The notes under the pieces: model-generated
The model's database searches: none
What the model saw: the letters and a program-made list of their open reading frames with translations, nothing else
Told to the model about the DNA's origin: nothing
Origin: Sipunculus nudus
Taxonomy: Eukaryota; Annelida; Sipuncula; Golfingiida; Sipunculidae
Direction of reading: 5' to 3'
Length of the DNA: 64,000 nt
NCBI GenBank assembly: GCA_026874595.1
Contig: CM049320.1
Span: 1,767,501 to 1,831,500 of the forward strand
Program-made: the position numbers and the translations under genes
In this document: positions 9,391 through 22,100 of the stretch, piece after piece
Layout of the letters: every line of letters begins with the position of its first letter
Numbering within the stretch: the stretch's first letter is position 1

Positions 9391-10988
9391 CAAATCTGTT
9401 TTGGAAGAACTGTGGTGAACGTACTTCTGTTGAAATGGTTACACGGGACCGAAAACTATGATATAAATACTTTACAGACACTGAGCTGATAAAGAGATGC
9501 TGGTCAATGCGAAAAGATAGTAAGCCGGTTGTTACTAAATAAATCAGTTTCAATAACTAGAATGTATGATATGTTCAAATCAAACCAGGGGATAGAGCTG
9601 AGATCAAGGTAGGTATCTGATTCCATGCAAACTCGTAGTTAGTACAGCGGCTATATACTTGTTCCCTTTCCTAGAAAAATAAATACTTTCTTTGGATTGA
9701 TTTTTAACAGGGACGGGTCAAGGATGTAGGAAAAGGAAGGGTCCAACCAAAGATTACTAATAACAAAACCTACAAAATGGTCCCCAGGTCTAGAAACGGC
9801 CGCAAAAATTGATTTGAAACCCTTAAACAAAGGTTGCGGCGGCTGAAAAGGGGGGGGGGGGGGGGGGGTCCGGAACCTCTGGACCTCCCTCTGGATCCGC
9901 CCCTGCATGTTCAAACATAAACAGCTTCACCCAGCTCTCCGGATTCACAAGAGTGTTATAATAATGTAAAGTGTTTGGTTCTGAAGTGATATACGTTATC
10001 TTACATGTTTGTACTTTGTTCGAGCATCATATTAAAAAAGAGACCAGCCTTGCTATATGTCGCAAGTAAAGGATTATTACATAATGAATGTGAATGGCGA
10101 TGTGCTGAATATATTCTTGTTAATTGTGTATACATTTGTATACAATTTATTGAATTTCGTGTTGTAAATAATTTCAATTAAACTTGTAGCAAATGATGCG
10201 CTTTTTTCCTAATTGAAAAAGAATGTAAAAGCAAGGATACTGTACTATGAGTCGTCTACCTTTACATGTGTGTGTTTACGCGTGCGAGAGTTTGCAAAAT
10301 AAACGGATCGAAATTGTGTCAAATATTTTCACTGGCATGTGCCCAGCGGCATTTGTAAATCAGTTTAGGTTACTGCGCTAAACCTTCTGCACTTGTGGGA
10401 GTGCATGCTTTGAAGACTGAACAAAAGTCGTGGGGACTCACATACGGGGACAGAGATTTATTAATGGTATACATGCGATAGATTCGTTGACATGTGCTTA
10501 TAAAAACAATGTATTGTCTATCCTTGTTCAGGCCAAACACGTGCGACTATAACGACAAACAACCAAGACAGTTCTGAGAGAGCGCAAATGTGATGACGTC
10601 AAGATGCAGATCCAACAGATTTTTTTTTTCAGATCTGACTCTTTTACAATATCATTGCCTTCGCCAGGAAGGTTCACCCCAAGTTTATGTGTGTTTGTTT
10701 GTGTGTGGGGTTTGCGTATTTGTTCACAATATAACTCATGCAATAATCAATCGAATCTCATGAAATTTTCAGGGCGTTTCAGGTATGCACCAACAAAGGA
10801 TCGATTAGATTTTGGTTTGGATCGGGAACATGATCTGGATTCAGAAACCTCATCAATATACAGTCACTTATGCACGAATAAACCCGGGAATATGGGCCGA
10901 ATAAGTGAATGCAAAAAAAGTTGGGGAGCATCGCACAATACAGAAGGCTTTTTAACTTGTCGCAGGAACAGGTCTGGAATATTACAAG
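9391..10988. other. 3' UTR / possible alternative intron
   Basis: Contains the dispersed repeat copy at 9705-9906 with a G run at 9850-9868. No other exon found. If the second last exon is used, this stretch is part of a 2.5-kb intron. A TGACGTCA site lies at 10594-10601. Confidence 0.5.
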
Positions 10989-11111
10989 GGCTACAAGTTT
11001 ATTGGTCACGTGGGTTTCATCTACTTGCTGGGGGCTGTAGCCTCGTTGTTGTACCAGTGGCCGTTCTACTTCCTTGTACGGCAGTACCAGACAGGCAACA
11101 TTAGTTACTGA
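10989..11111 (+). CDS. Second version of the last exon (duplicate, alternative or decayed)
   Basis: The same acceptor context (TACAAG|GGCTAC) and about 84 of the first 88 bp match the 8927 exon. Three of the differences give Met to Lys, Thr to Ala and a silent change. The match stops at Phe-Tyr-Phe-Leu; then come Val-Arg-Gln-Tyr-Gln-Thr-Gly-Asn-Ile-Ser-Tyr and TGA, giving 40 residues. Phase is right for splicing from exon f, so it could be an alternative last exon that swaps an 85-residue end for a 40-residue end. It could also be a recent duplicate that is not used. Its final codons are the seed of the following minisatellite. Confidence 0.7.
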   Translation, partial: GYKFIGHVGFIYLLGAVASLLYQWPFYFLVRQYQTGNISY

Positions 11112-12830
11112 CCCAGAAAGGTTACTGAGTTACTGACCTTGTACGGCAGTACCAGACAGGCTACTGAGTAACCGACCCAGTACGAAGGTACCAGACATGC
11201 TGCTGAGTTACTGACCTAGTACGGAAGTACCAGACAGGCTACTGAGTTACTGACCATGTACGGCAATACCAGACAGGCTACTGAGTGACTGACCAAGACA
11301 TGCTGCTGAGTTACTGACCTAGTACGGACGAACCAGACAGGCTGCTGAGTTGCTGACCTAGTACGGAAGTACCAGACAGGCTACTGAGTTACTGACCTAG
11401 TACGGAAGTACTATACAGGCTACTGAGTTACTGACCCAGACAGGCTCTTGATTTACTGACCTAGTACGCAGTACCAGACAGATTACTGAGTTAATGACAA
11501 AGACAGGCTGCTGAGTTACTGAGGTAGTACGGACGTACCAGACAGGCTACTGAGTTGCTGACCTAGTACGGAAGTACCAGAAAGGCTACTGAGTTACTGA
11601 CCTAGTACGGAAGTACCAGAAAGGCTACTGAGTTACTGACCTAGTACGGAAGTACCAGACAGGCTACTGAGTTGCTGACCTAGTACGGAAGTACCAGAAA
11701 GGCTACTGAGTTACTGACCTAGTACAGAAGTACCAGACAGGCTACTAAGTTACTGACTTAGACAGGCTCCTGATTTACTGACCTGGTACGCAGTACCCGA
11801 CAGATTACTGAGTTTATTACCCAGACATGCTGCTGAGTTACTGACCTAGTACGGACGTACCAGACAGGCTACTGAGTTACTGACCTAGTACGGAAGTACC
11901 AGACAGGCTACTGAGTTACTGACCCAGAAAGGCTCTTGATTTACTGACCTAGTACGCAGTACCAGACAGATTACTGAGTTAATGACCAAGACAGGCTGCT
12001 GAGTTACTGACCTAGTAAGACAGTACCAAACAGGCTACTAAGTTACTGACGAAGACAGGCTACTGAGTTACTAACCTAGTTAGGCAGTACCAGACAGGCT
12101 ACTGAGTTACTGACCAAGACAGGCTGTTGAGTTACTGACCCAGTAGGGCAGTACGAGACAGGCTACTGAGTTACTGACCTAGTACGGAAGTACCAGACAG
12201 CCTACTGAGTTACTGACCCAGACAGGCTCTTGATTTACTGACCTAGTGCCCAGTGCCAGACAGATTAGTGAGTTAATGACCAAGACAGGCTGCTGAGTTA
12301 CTGACCTAGTAAGGCAGTACCAGACAGGCTACAGAGTTACTGACCAAGACAGGCTACTGAGTTACTAACCTAGTAGGCAATACCAGACAGGCTACTGAGT
12401 TACTGACCAAGACAGGCTGTTGAGTTACTGACGTAGTAGGCCAGTACAATAAGGCTACTGAGTTACTGACCTAGTACGGAAGTACCAGACAGGCTACTGA
12501 GTTACTGACCCAGACATGCTGCTGAGTTTCTGATCTAGTACGGCAGTACGAGACAGGCTACTGAGTTACTGACCTAGTACGGAAGTACCAGACAGGCTAC
12601 TGAGTTACTGACCTAGTACGGAAGTACCAGACAGGCTACTGAGTTACTGACCAAGACATGCTGCTGAGTTACTGACCTAGTACGGAAGTACCGGACAGGC
12701 TACTGAGTTACTGACCCAGACAGGCTGCTGAGTTACTGCCCTTGTACGCCAGTACCAAACAGGCTACTTAGTTACTGACTTTGTATGGCAGTACCAGACC
12801 TAGTCAGGTTATGAGTTAATGAGCCAGACG
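11068..12830 (+). repeat. 39-bp minisatellite derived from the second last exon
   Basis: About 1.76 kb of units with the core GTACGGCAGTACCAGACAGG followed by CTACTGAGTTACTGACC. The full unit is 39 bp; a shorter variant lacks the TAGTACGGAAGTACC part. The first unit is the coding end and stop codon of the exon at 10989-11111 (Leu-Val-Arg-Gln-Tyr-Gln-Thr-Gly...Tyr-stop). Since 39 is a multiple of 3, each full unit repeats the stop in that frame. Confidence 0.9.
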
Positions 12831-13221
12831 TTATTTACAGACAAGATTTACTCCCAGAGTTCGCTTCTATTTGAAGACCATATATTAACGTCATGAAAAA
12901 CGATGAGACAGAGACATCTGTTACAGCAGCGTGGTGTCGTATATTTAATTAAGAAGGTCAAGATGGCGCTGGTTAGAGGAGGCACATGTTGGTATAAAAG
13001 TTAAGTACCCGCATCTGGTGATAGCGCCATATAAATAATTCTCCTCGTCATTATTTATGACTGTCTAACTGATCACCGGTTCTAATTCCTTCAGATACCT
13101 TGGGGAAAAGTCAACATGAATGCCCTGGATATAACCCACATCAAATTACATTGTATCCCGCTGTGTCGTAGCCCCACTCAGCCTGCCCAGTTATGGTATC
13201 TGTAACAAACAACGCTCAGCA
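12831..13221. other. Unassigned
   Basis: No gene or repeat that I can support. Confidence 0.5.
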
Positions 13222-13790
13222 AATCATAAAGTAGACTGGTACCCTGCTCTATTATGGCACCGCTGCACCAGGCCAATCATAGAGACGGGCGTACAACGCC
13301 ATCTTTTGTACTCTTGGCAGACTGGTACCAACTCCAGTGTATATTATGTATGATAAAAATAAGCATTTCGTTTGCTCAAAGAAGTTACCAAAGGTTGGCT
13401 GTATATTACATGTGACATTAATGATTAGATAATGATGATCTGATATTAATAATAAATCACTGCTACGTACAGTGGAAAATCAAAGATCCTGTATATCGTA
13501 TTATCTACGCATCCATTATTCAATATTTGTGCAACAACTCATTCTTCAATATTTGAAAACTAAAAATAGCTAAAGAAATCTTCACGGATAATTAACCAGG
13601 ATCGCGTGAACGTCCATGATAACCGGTATGAGCGTGCATACTCAAGTTGGAACCAGTCTATAGGTAAGTCAGGAGTTGAAACTGGGAGTACTTGAGATGG
13701 CGATGTACGCCTGTCTCTATGCTTGGCTGAGGGCCATAATAGAGCAGGGTACCAGTCTAATCATAAAGCTGGTTATAGACTCCACTGTTC
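13222..13790. mobile_element. Inverted-repeat element (MITE-like)
   Basis: The left arm at about 13222-13345 (AGACTGGTACCCTGCTCTAT...GGCGTACAACGCCATCT) matches the reverse complement of about 13640-13790, with small indels, over about 120 bp. The roughly 300-bp centre is AT-rich and non-coding. No target duplication could be defined. Confidence 0.55.
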
Positions 13791-13907
13791 GTCTATCAAA
13801 ACAACTGTTCTCGATATTTAACATATTTACCAGCGGATGTGTTAGGTTTAGACGGTAAGGACACATGAAAGTAACAAAGGTCAATCCACTTAAAAAGTGG
13901 AGCAACC

Positions 13908-14803
13908 TGTCTTGTTTGCATGTTTCCTTGTCTGCATGTTGTCTTGTCTGCATGTTGTCTTGTTTGCATGTTGTCTTGTCTGCATGTTGTCTTGTTTGCA
14001 TGTTGTCTTGTCTGCATGTTGTCTTGTCTGCATGTTGTCTTGTTTGCATGTTGTCTTGTCTGCATGTTGTCTTGTTTGCATGTTGTCTTGTCTGCATGTT
14101 GTCTTGTCTGCATGTTGTCTTGTCTGCATGTTGTCTTGTCTGCATGTTGTCTTGTTTGCATGTTGTTTTGTCTGCATGTTGTCTTGTCTGCGTGTTGTCT
14201 TTTTTGCATGTTGTCTTGTTTGCATGTTGTCTTGTTTGCATGTTTTCTTGTCTGCATGTTTTCTTGTCTGCATGTTGTCTTGGTTGCATGTTGTCTTGTT
14301 TGCATGTTGTCTTGTCTGCTTGTTGTCTTGTCTGTATGTTGTCTTGTTTGCATGTTGTCTTGTTTGCATGTTGTCTTGTCTGCATGTTGTCTTGTTTGCA
14401 TGCTGTCTTGTCTGCATGTTGTCTTGTTTGCATGTTGTCTTGTCTGCATGTTGTCTTGTTTGCATGTTGTCTTGTTTGCATGTTGTCTTGTTTGCATGTT
14501 GTCTTGTTTGCATGTTGTATTGTCTGCATGTTGTCTTGTCTGCATGTTGTCTTGTTTGCATGTTGTCTTGTTTGCATGTTGTCTTGTCTGCATGTTGTCT
14601 TGTTTGCATGTTGTCTTGTCTGCATGTTGTCTTGTTTGCATGTTGTCTTGTTTGCATGTTGTCTTGTTTGCATGTTGTCTTGTCTGCATGTTGTCTTGTT
14701 TGCATGTTGTCTTGTCTGCATGTTGTCTTGTTTGCATGTTGTCTTGTCTGCATGATGTCTTGTTTGCATGTTGTCTTGTTTGCATGTTGTCTTGTTTGCA
14801 TGT
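13908..14803 (+). repeat. 16-bp tandem array (about 56 copies)
   Basis: Unit TTGTCTGCATGTTGTC with one main variable base (C or T at unit position 5). The period is 16, prime to 3, and the unit holds no stop in any register, so long open frames appear in most frames on both strands. These are artefacts of the repeat, giving Cys/Leu/Val-rich or Gln/Thr/Asn/Lys-rich 16-residue cycles. On the + strand almost every unit has TGCATG. Confidence 0.95.
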
Positions 14804-15601
14804 GATGTGGGACGATTTGAGCCAATCAATAACATTTTGTTAATATAAAGCAATATCATGGCTGGGTCTGATATTTTATACTTAACACATAAAACAATTA
14901 ATTATGGTACACCTAACTGAAAAAAAAGAGAACAAATCATGAGTCTTAAGACACAGTGAAGACTCTTACATCCGCCGATAATTTAACTTTTTATAATGAA
15001 ACTTTGAAAGGGGATTGTTTTGTGCGTGTAGAGACAAACTGACATAGAAGTGGTTTCTGGTTATCAAAAACCGGGCACTGGATATAATTTTATTTTGGAT
15101 TTTTTTTAGTGAGATCTCTAAATTAAGCAGGGCTGGCAAGTAATTTACAAAAACTTCTTTTACGCTATTATAAGTTATCATGTTAAAACAATATTTTACA
15201 AGTAAGTTTAATTTTTTTAAATCTATATATGGGACTACTTAGATACAGAATTCAGTAATCATCTGCATCATAGGGGTACCATAATTCACTCTGATGATAA
15301 TGATGATCAAGCACAGGATGACTGATATCCACTTAACATTTACTTGCTGATTCAGCCAACTGTCTTGTGCAGTGCACACCACAACTTCTTTATTGCCAGT
15401 ATTTATGGCCAGGCTAAAGGAGGACTTGTGCACGTTTAATTGTTTGCAAAAGTCCAGATGCAGGTACCACTTAGTCAAGTGGTGGATGCTAAGGGGTTTG
15501 CTCCGAAACCTTGTTGCAGGGGAAAAATCTCCTGCCAGGCTGTCATACACATTAAAGAAATACTGACTGTGCCAAAGATGGCTTCCAAGCGAATAAATTC
15601 C
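14804..15601. other. Unassigned; weak coding-like stretch
   Basis: At about 15360-15600 one + frame reads as plausible protein (for example QVPLSQVVDAKGFAPK) with a single internal TAA, and ends at the array. I do not recognise it. It may be a gene or transposon relic, or chance. Confidence 0.25.
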
Positions 15602-18148
15602 ATAGGGCTCTGATAAGGAACCCGGTGAATTTAAATGAATGGTGTCATCAGTTCTTCATGTCAGAGTTCCGTATGAGAGCCCAGTGATTTAAAATGAATG
15701 GTGTCATCAGTTCTTTTGTCAGACATCCTTATCAGAGCCCGGTGAATTTAAATGAATGGTGTCATCAGTTCTTCTTGCCAGAGTTTCTTATCAGAGCCCG
15801 GTGAATTTAAATGAATGGCGTCATCAGTTATTCTTGCCAGAGTGCCTTATCAGAGCCCGGTGAATTTAAATGAATGGTGTCATCATTTCTTTATGTCAGA
15901 CATCCTTATCAGAGCCCAGTGAATTTAAATGAATGTTGTCATCAGTTATTCTTGCCAGAGTGCCTTATCAGAGCCCGGTGAATTTAAATGAATGGTGTCA
16001 TCAGTTATTCATGTCAGACATCCTTATCAGAGTCCGGTGAATTTAAATGAATGGTGTCATCAGTTATTCTTGCCAGAGTGCCTTATCAGAGCCCGGTGAA
16101 TTTAAATGAATGGTGTCATCAGTTCATTATGTCAGACATCCTTATCAGAGCCCAGTGAATTAAAATGAATGGTGTAATCAGTTCATTATGTCAGACATCC
16201 TTATCAGAGTCCAGTGAATTTAAATGAATGGTGTCATCAGTTCATTATGTCAGACATCCTTATCAGAGTCCAGTGAATTCAAATGAATGGTGTAATCAGT
16301 TCTTTATGTCAGAGATCCTTATCAGAGCCCGGTAAATTTAAATGAATGGTATCATCAGTCTTCATGTCAGAGTTCCTTATCAGATCCCAGTGAATTTAAA
16401 TGTATGGTGTAATCAGTTCTTTATGTCAGAGATCCTTATCAGAGCCCGGTGAATTTAAATGGATGGTGTAATCAGTTCTTCTTGCCAGAGTTCCTTATTA
16501 GAGCCCAGTGAATTTAAATGAATGGTGTCATCAGTTCTTTATGTCAGACATCCTTATCAGAGCCCAGTGAATTTAAATGAATGGTGTCATCAGTTCTTTA
16601 TGTCAGACATCCTTATCAGAGCCCGGTGAATTTAAATGAATGGTGTAATCAGTTCTTCTTGCCAGAGTTCCTTATTAGAGCCCAGTGAATTTAAATGAAT
16701 GGTGTCATCAGTTCTTTATGTCAGACATCCTTATCAGAGTCCAGTGAATTTAAATGAATGGTGTAATCAGTTCTTCTTGCCAGAGTTCCTTATTAGAGCC
16801 CAGTGAATTTAAATGAATGGTGTCATCAGTTCTTTATGTCAGACATCCTTATCAGAGCCCAATGAAGTTAAATGAATGGTGTCATCAGTTCTTTATGTCA
16901 GACATCCTTATCAGAGTCCAGTGAATTTAAATGAATGGTGTAATCAGTTCTTCTTGCCAGAGTTCCTTATTAGAGCCCAGTGAATTTAAATGAATGGTGT
17001 AATCAGTTCTTTATGTCAGAGATCCTTATCAGAGCCCGGTGAATTTAAATGAATGGTGTCATCAGTCTTCATGTCAGAGTTCCTTATCAGAGCCCAGTGA
17101 ATTTAAATGTATGGTGTAACCAGTTCTTTATGTCAGAGATCCTTATCAGAGCCCGGTGAATTTAAATGAATGGTGTAATCAGTTCTTCTTGCCAGAGTTC
17201 CTTATTAGAGCCCAGTGAATTTAAATAAATGGTGTCATCAGTTCTTTATGTCAGACATCCTTATCAGAGCCCAGTGAATTTAAATGAATGGTGTAATCAG
17301 TTCTTTATGTCAGAGATCCTTATCAGAGCCCAGTGAATTTAAATGAATGGTGTCATCAGTTCTTTATATTCGACATCCTTATCAGAGTCTAGTGAATTTA
17401 AATGAATGGTGTAATCAGTTCTTTATGTCAGACATCCTTATCAGAGCCCATTGAATTTAAATGAATGGTGTAATCAGTTCTTTATGTCAGAGTTCCTTAT
17501 CAGAGCCCAGTGAATTTAAATGAATGGTGTTATCAGTTCTTTATGTCAGAGTTCCTTATCAGAGTCCGGTGAATTTAAATGAATGGTGTCATCAGTCTTC
17601 ATGTCAGAGTTCCTTATCAGAGCCCAGTGAATTTAAATGAATGGTGTAATCAGAGTTTTATGTCAGAGATCCCTATCAGAGCCCGGTGAATTTAAATGAA
17701 TGGTTTCATCAGTCTTCATGTCAGAGTTCCTTATCAGATCCCAGTGAATTTAAATGAATAGTGTAATCAGTCCTTTATGTCAGAGATCCTTATCAGAGCC
17801 CGGTGAATTTAAATGAATGGTGTCATCAGTCTTCATGTCAGAGTTCCTTATCAGAGCCCAGTGAACTTAAATGAATGGTGTCATCAGTTCTTTATATCAG
17901 TCATCCTTATCATAGCCCAGTGAATTTAAATGAATGGTGTCATCAGTCTTCATGTCAGAGTTCCTTATCAGAGACCAATGAATTTAAATGAATGGTGTAA
18001 TCAGTTCATCTTGCCAGAGTGCCTTATTAGAGCCCGGTGAATTTAAATGAATGGTGTAATCAGTTCTTCTTGCCAGAGTTCCTTATCACTGGGCTCTGAT
18101 AAGGATGTCTGACATAAAGAACTGATTACACCATTCATTTAAATTCAC
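15602..18148 (+). repeat. 59-bp satellite-like array with an inverted last unit
   Basis: About 42 units of 59 bp with the cores CCTTATCAGAGCCC and GTGAATTTAAATGAATGGTG. Two unit types recur (TTCTTCTTGCCAGAGTT and TTCTTTATGTCAGACAT), giving local higher-order patterns. Each unit holds the palindrome ATTTAAAT. The array opens with an inverted fragment, GGGCTCTGATAAGG, and closes with an inverted monomer at about 18084-18148, so the end is head-to-head. Confidence 0.95.
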
Positions 18149-19183
18149 TTCTATTCATGGTGATTGACAAATGTAAACAGTAATATTAATCTATACATGT
18201 ATGACAGGATATCTCATTTACACTAGTTTATACTTTGGAAATTATATATAAACACGAACAGTTTTCAGAAAAGTCCATATCATATTGCCCATAAAACCAA
18301 CGTGTGGGTTTTAAGACATTCCCAAATCTGGGTAAAAACAGGTAGAGCCTGGCAGGGTTTATCGGGCTGGGAATTGCCCACCCAATCCTGGGCTGAAGAT
18401 TTTGTTTTCTTTCAGTCTGTTGTTTCTGTAAATTAGGTCTGCAATAAATGAAATATTACAGGGACCCGATCACCTATCTGACCTTTATAAGCTAAAGGTA
18501 ATCCCTGCATTGGTGCTGTTATTGAAAAAAGCTAAGAAAACGCTGATGTCATCGCACACAGGCTGCATGTTTTGTTTATATCAACGTGTTTACAATATGT
18601 GGAAGCCTGCCAAAATAATCAAAACAAATTCAACAAGGGCATCTGGCAGTATGTCAGATAAGCCAGAGCTTTGCAAATGGTGTTTTCCAATAAGTGACCT
18701 TAGGTTACATGTTTTTTCCTGTTTGTCAACATTGCTGTGTTTACAAATATATTGTTGATAAACAAGTTCGTACATCCTTCACGAAAACGTTATAAGAACG
18801 TTTCAAAACCAAAATTACCCTTAGATCATTAGTATAGACACAGAGGAAGGCAGAAATCACAGAAAATTCTTTTTGAAAAGGTAGGTGAATGGGCAGCTTT
18901 AATTGCTGTTATCTTGAGCTGGGAAATAATTAATATATGGATCGCACCGAATCTTTCCTTGAAGTTTGACCATCACTAATTTTGTAAGTTCCAGAAAACC
19001 GGTGGCGCCACCTTTTTTTTTTACTAATTTTCACGATTTTTTTCTGTTTTTTTTTTACCATCAATTGACAGCATTTATGTCAGTTTCTCAGCTGTGTTTT
19101 ATCCAGTGTCCTGAAACCCATTGGTTTCTTCAGTTCCTGAAGACTGGTGGCGCAACCTGTATTTTTAATCATTTTTATGCACT
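18149..19183. other. Unassigned
   Basis: No gene. Short GGTGGCGCCACC-like segments (near 18998 and 19145) resemble the repeat at 26240-27070. Confidence 0.45.
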
Positions 19184-22100
19184 TTTAGCTCAGCTGACTA
19201 TAAGTCATCTGAATTATAGTGATTCTCCTGTGTCCGTCTTCCAGCCGTTCGTCCATCCAGTCGTCCGTTAATAGGGTACGTTTTGAAACCATTGGACCTA
19301 CGAATTCAAAATTCTACATACCAATACATGTGTCCAAGTTACCCATCAAGCCAAAAACTGGGTCACTGCAACCTCCGTCTCTTGGGTAATTAAGCGAAAA
19401 CCTTCGTTTTCCAGTAAAACCTATAGTTACACTTCAAGACTGCCCACTATGAAAACCACTGGTGTTATGGTATTCATGTTTCATATAACCATTCCTGCAT
19501 AATTTTCTTATGAATATACCATACATTAGGGCAATTTGGCGTAAATTTTAAAAGTTAAGGGCTCAAACATAATGTAATTTGTCAAAAATCAGAAAATATA
19601 TTTACTCATCTAACAAGATGATTGCTGAAGCTAGAGACTTTTCCCCACGGATATATCATTATTTGATCAAGATTCAATTATATACCAGAAATCAGATCAG
19701 AATTTTGCATATGAGCATAATTAGAAAATCAGCACCTTAAATTTGGCCAATCTTTGAACATGGCACATTTTTCTCCTATTAGAACTCTGGATTTAATTTT
19801 CACAGCATGAACACATAAAGATAAAACCAAGTAAACTATGAAATTTGAAAATAAAAGCTCAAACTTAGGCTAGTTATTGATTTTTTAATGACTTTTTATT
19901 GCATTCACTAGCATTTTCGTGCAGCCCATTTTGGTCTTTGGAAGTCATGCAGTGCAACTCTCTGCTAACCCTATTTATAATGGGTCACAGGGGAACAGGG
20001 GTCATATATACATTATTCTCATATCAACCCCACTCCCCCCCCCCCCATCCAAGTGTAATGCGAAAATTGTTATTGCTTGAAGTGTATTTCCTTAATTGTT
20101 AAGCTGTTTCAACTCCATTGATCAAAACTGTTCTAAATCAACGAGTAATCCATAATGCAATTTTGTGGTAATATAACATTTTTAAAGAATATAATTTCAT
20201 GTTAAATAATTTAAATGAAATAACATATATTTTAACCCATTAGGGAGCATAATTTGACAAAATATTAGACATGTTATGGATAAATAAAGGTGCAATTTAA
20301 ATCTGTAAACTCTGAATCAAGTTATATTGTCAAGATTTATTGATATGCAAATTTATAAAGTATATATATATTTTTTTGTGGTAAAAAATAAATATATGTG
20401 TGTGCATAATGTGGTGTTATGTGACCAAATTAAGGATAAATGGGGATGCAATTTGGAATTGTGAATCAGCTTATATACTCCGATACAGATGATATATGGC
20501 AAATGTATGGAATTAATAAACTTGAAAAAAAATTATGTAATGAAAAGAGTGAGGATCTTGTGTAAACATATGTTCATTATTTTCTTACGTCAGCAGACTA
20601 TTAAATAAAATGTTTGTCCATTTCACTGTCAATTTTTTTAAATAATTTATAATCATGAATAAACTTTTCCTCCTGTAAGCACTGTTGCCTTAAAGTTCAT
20701 ATCTTGTGAATGTATGTGCAGATGTGTTGTAACTCTCACAACTACCCCCCCCCCCCCCCGCTCCCCCGCTTACCACTGAGACCTTGCACCAGTAGACTTG
20801 TCAATTAGTTTTATAACTATTGTAGAAGGATTTATTAAATGAGAAAAACAATTTGCATTATAAAATGGTTTTAGGCTACAATTTTAATGTATTATACAAT
20901 AAAATATATACTTATCAAATTACGTTTATGCTCATTTGGAATTGGCATTTTCTTATTTGTTTACAGCATTTCATTTCAGTTAAAATTAAATGTGTATTAT
21001 TATACTTCAGCTTATCTCCATTTTCTTTCTTATTCTATAATTGTAAGGTGTCCATACATTCCGATGATTTTTCGCTATTTTTAGACTTATGTCAATTTAT
21101 GATTAAGCATTGTTCTGCGCAGATATTGTATTTTGTTCCTGGTCTTATGTGAATTGTTGGAAAACCCTACTTGAAATGAATGGATTAATGCCTTTCTTTG
21201 ATTTGTATTAAGAGGTGAGCATATTTTTTTAACCAGGTTTTTACCACATTTTTTCTGCAATCTTATAAGATCATCAAATCTACAAGTATAACATGTGCAT
21301 TTGACATCTAAATGAAGAATGTGTTACTTTTTACTTTTATATCAGTCATGCTGTAGCGATTCCATAGAGTATTTCAGATTTGCATGTAGGTTATTTGTTT
21401 GATTAAATAGTTAGCATATTGCATACTGAGCAGAAAATTACCTATAGGTATCTATTTTTATGATGAGCAAAGTATACGCAAGGTATGGTCATTCAGCTGC
21501 ATATAGCATTCAGTTCCTTTGTTTGCTTGATATATGCAAATTTTTGTATCACAATTTATTTATTTGGTAATGGTGATTAAATAAATCATTGTTAAAATGA
21601 AATGCCATTCACACTTTAATTTTTTAATGTTTGTAATATTTATGTGTGTATGTTTTCGCGAGGGTGTGTTAATGTGTGTTTGTTCGTGTGCGAACACTGT
21701 AAAAGCTGAGGACATGTTTCGCGTTTTAATGAGAAACACCAGCTTGTCCCACTTTTCGAAACATGTCTTTCGTGATTTGCCGTTTCACACTGATTTAGCC
21801 GTTTTAAATATGTGTAAAACATGGTTCGGATTTAAAACATGTTTTAAAAAGATGACTTCCATATAAAACATGTTTCACCAAAACATGTCTCAAAGAGAAA
21901 CAGGTTCAGACACCAAAAGATTGAGACATGTTTCTTGTAACATGTTTTAAAAGTCAAACATGTCATCTTTAAACGTGTCTTGAGACGCGTTTCAGACATC
22001 TCGGTTTTAAAACACCAGGGACTTGAAACATGGCATTGTCTCGTTTTTCGAAACACCAAAAAGACGTTTTAAAAGGTGACGTGTCTTAAGACGTGTTTCA

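Noticed and set aside
10604-11104. 166-codon + strand frame ahead of and over the second last exon
   Set aside because: It runs in a different frame from the exon and is not related to the acyltransferase; chance.
13717-14859. Long open frames (about 300-380 codons) on both strands
   Set aside because: They are forced by a stop-free 16-bp repeat; the same DNA is open in most frames and has no gene features.
11068-18148. CRISPR array
   Set aside because: Regular repeats at 39 and 59 bp, but they are contiguous units without unique spacers, in a eukaryotic genome.
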